Below are positions 4,658 through 5,339 of a stretch of 5,339 nucleotides of DNA, piece after piece. The translations under genes and the position numbers were made by a program. This DNA comes from JBBRLG01 sp038231495 (GTDB taxonomy: Bacteria > Planctomycetota > Planctomycetia > Gemmatales > Gemmataceae): the NCBI GenBank assembly GCA_038231495.1, contig JBBRLG010000513.1, positions 1-5,339 on the forward strand. The letters run 5' to 3'. Numbering within the stretch: the first letter of the stretch is position 1; the number at the start of each line of letters is the position of its first letter. The notes under the pieces are model-generated. The model did not search any database. It worked only from the letters and a program-made list of their open reading frames with translations, and was not told the origin of the DNA.

Positions 4658-5290
4658 ATGGATAACGAAGCCGCCGCCATTCGTCAGCAGATGGAAGACA
4701 CCCGCGCCTCCCTCACGGAGAAGTTGGAGTCGTTGGAACAACAAATCGTCGAGACGGTCCAGGGTGCGACTTCCGCCGTGACGGATACCGTGGAAAACGT
4801 CAAGGAAAGCATTCACGACACGGTCGCCGAAGTACGCGAGACGGTCCACGACACCGTGGACTCCGTCAAATCGACGTTCGACGTGACGCACCATGTAAAC
4901 AAACATCCGTGGCTTCTGTTCGCCGGTGCCGTCGCGGCCGGCTTTGTGGCCGAAAGAATCGTCAGTCACTTGATAGAGCCGCGCGCGCCGGCTTATCAAC
5001 CGTGGTCGGCACCGCCCGCGCCACCCGCGTTCCAACGACAGACCTCAACCGCGCCTACCCACGACGGCAACGGCCACACCGGGGGCGAAAACGGTAAGGG
5101 TCTGGCGAAAAAGGCGGAGCCAAGCGGTTTGACCAAACTGTTCGGCGACGAGATCGATCATTTGAAGAAGAAGGCTATTGGCAGCACGATGGGGTTTGTT
5201 CGCAACCTTGTCGTCGAATCGGCACCGGCACCGGTTCGGTCCGACCTGAGCGAGATTCTCGACAGTGTGACGACGAAGCTTGGCGGTTAA
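4658..5290 (+). CDS. Membrane-anchored helical protein with 11-residue repeats (DUF3618/DUF883-like)
   Basis: A 210-residue protein. The N-terminus, IRQQMEDTRASLTEKLESLEQQI (8-30), has the Thr-Arg-x-x-Leu helix pattern seen at the start of DUF3618 proteins. Residues 43-75 are three consecutive 11-residue units, DTVENVKESIH, DTVAEVRETVH and DTVDSVKSTFD, predicting an amphipathic helix. NKHPWLLFAGAVAAGFVAER (81-100) is a single membrane anchor preceded by His-Pro-Trp, like the DUF883 anchor. A Pro/Ala linker with a Gly/His/Asn-rich patch follows (about 108-150), then a C-terminal helical domain: LTKLFGDEIDHLKKKAIGST (159-178) through VRSDLSEILDSVTTKLGG. Function is unknown; I infer an inner-membrane protein with a helical shield on one side and a small domain on the other. 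It shares plan and orientation with the 4012 gene, 136 bases upstream, but the sequences are different and it is not a simple duplicate. Confidence 0.82.
   Translation: MDNEAAAIRQQMEDTRASLTEKLESLEQQIVETVQGATSAVTDTVENVKESIHDTVAEVRETVHDTVDSVKSTFDVTHHVNKHPWLLFAGAVAAGFVAERIVSHLIEPRAPAYQPWSAPPAPPAFQRQTSTAPTHDGNGHTGGENGKGLAKKAEPSGLTKLFGDEIDHLKKKAIGSTMGFVRNLVVESAPAPVRSDLSEILDSVTTKLGG
4784..4882 (+). repeat. Three 33-base units coding Asp-Thr-Val 11-mers
   Basis: The units 4784-4816, 4817-4849 and 4850-4882 each encode D-T-V-x-x-V-(K/R)-(E/S)-(S/T)-x-(H/D). The protein pattern is clear but the DNA has diverged more than in the 4012 gene, so these repeats look older or more selected. Confidence 0.75.
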
Positions 5291-5300
5291 TTGAATGGCG

Positions 5301-5339
5301 AGCCGGGAGCGTCAGCGGCCGGAGTTTATCCGCGGATAA
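5301..5339. repeat. Candidate interspersed repeat ending in a perfect 14-base palindrome at the window edge
   Basis: TTATCCGCGGATAA (5326-5339) is its own exact complement and reaches the last base, so it may extend further. Just before it, AGCCGGGAGCGTCAGCGGCCG (5301-5321) contains CCGG at 5303-5306 and 5319-5322 and a loosely palindromic core. It lies 10 bases after the stop of the 4658 gene. From memory, similar GAGCCGGGAGCG...CCGGAG sequences recur in planctomycete intergenic DNA; this is unverified. A terminator role is possible but no T-tract is visible. Confidence 0.45.

Noticed and set aside
4518..4781. Plus-strand frame of 87 codons overlapping the hairpin and the next gene start
   Set aside because: It translates the palindromic repeat (RDRKGA-type peptide) and then an out-of-frame part of the 4658 gene.
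1..5339. A defence, toxin-antitoxin, retron or biosynthetic system
   Set aside because: No gene here carries recognisable nuclease, reverse transcriptase, methylase, toxin or synthase motifs; the contents are surface, membrane and kinase-like proteins plus small repeats.

Overview
The window looks like a piece of a planctomycete chromosome, most likely from the Gemmata group. The strongest sign is the secreted protein at 1513-2526, which carries the TIGR03000 domain, a family known essentially only from Planctomycetes. High GC, G/C-ending codons, good AGGAG-type ribosome binding sites and several short intergenic palindromes fit that lineage. The assignment rests on recognising the domain by eye, not on a search.

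Layout. Positions 1-1069 hold two minus-strand genes, probably one transcription unit: a small two-helix membrane protein with an Asn-Pro-Ala tail (1069-575), then, 40 bases on, a phosphotransferase of the aminoglycoside phosphotransferase (APH)/kinase-like fold (534-1) that runs off the left edge. A 443-base divergent spacer (1070-1512) contains a perfect 13-bp hairpin. On the plus strand, 1513-2526 encodes an exported Gly/Tyr-rich TIGR03000 protein closed by a textbook intrinsic terminator (2569-2607). Immediately after it is a 137-bp element (2622-2758) with 11-bp terminal inverted repeats, an 8-bp direct repeat exactly abutting both ends, and long G/C homopolymer arms. This is best read as a non-autonomous miniature transposable element (MITE). 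It lies about 50 bases upstream of a YihY/BrkB-family membrane protein (2808-3734).

The right third holds two small proteins of similar architecture: 4012-4521 (169 aa) and 4658-5290 (210 aa). Each has an N-terminal amphipathic helix made of 11-residue repeats followed by one hydrophobic anchor, resembling the ElaB/YqjD (DUF883) and DUF3618 types of membrane-anchored stress proteins; the first also resembles LEA group 3 repeats. Two palindromic sequences that look like interspersed repeats lie between and after them (4551-4595 and 5301-5339).

How they may work together. The BrkB-like protein and the two anchored helical proteins are co-oriented and all membrane-associated, so an envelope or stress role is plausible, but the spacers are 277 and 136 bases and co-transcription is not shown. 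I see no CRISPR array, tRNA, rRNA, toxin-antitoxin pair, defence system or biosynthetic cluster. The most notable non-coding item is the miniature element with its apparent target duplication; the most notable protein item is the pair of neighbouring 11-residue-repeat membrane proteins.
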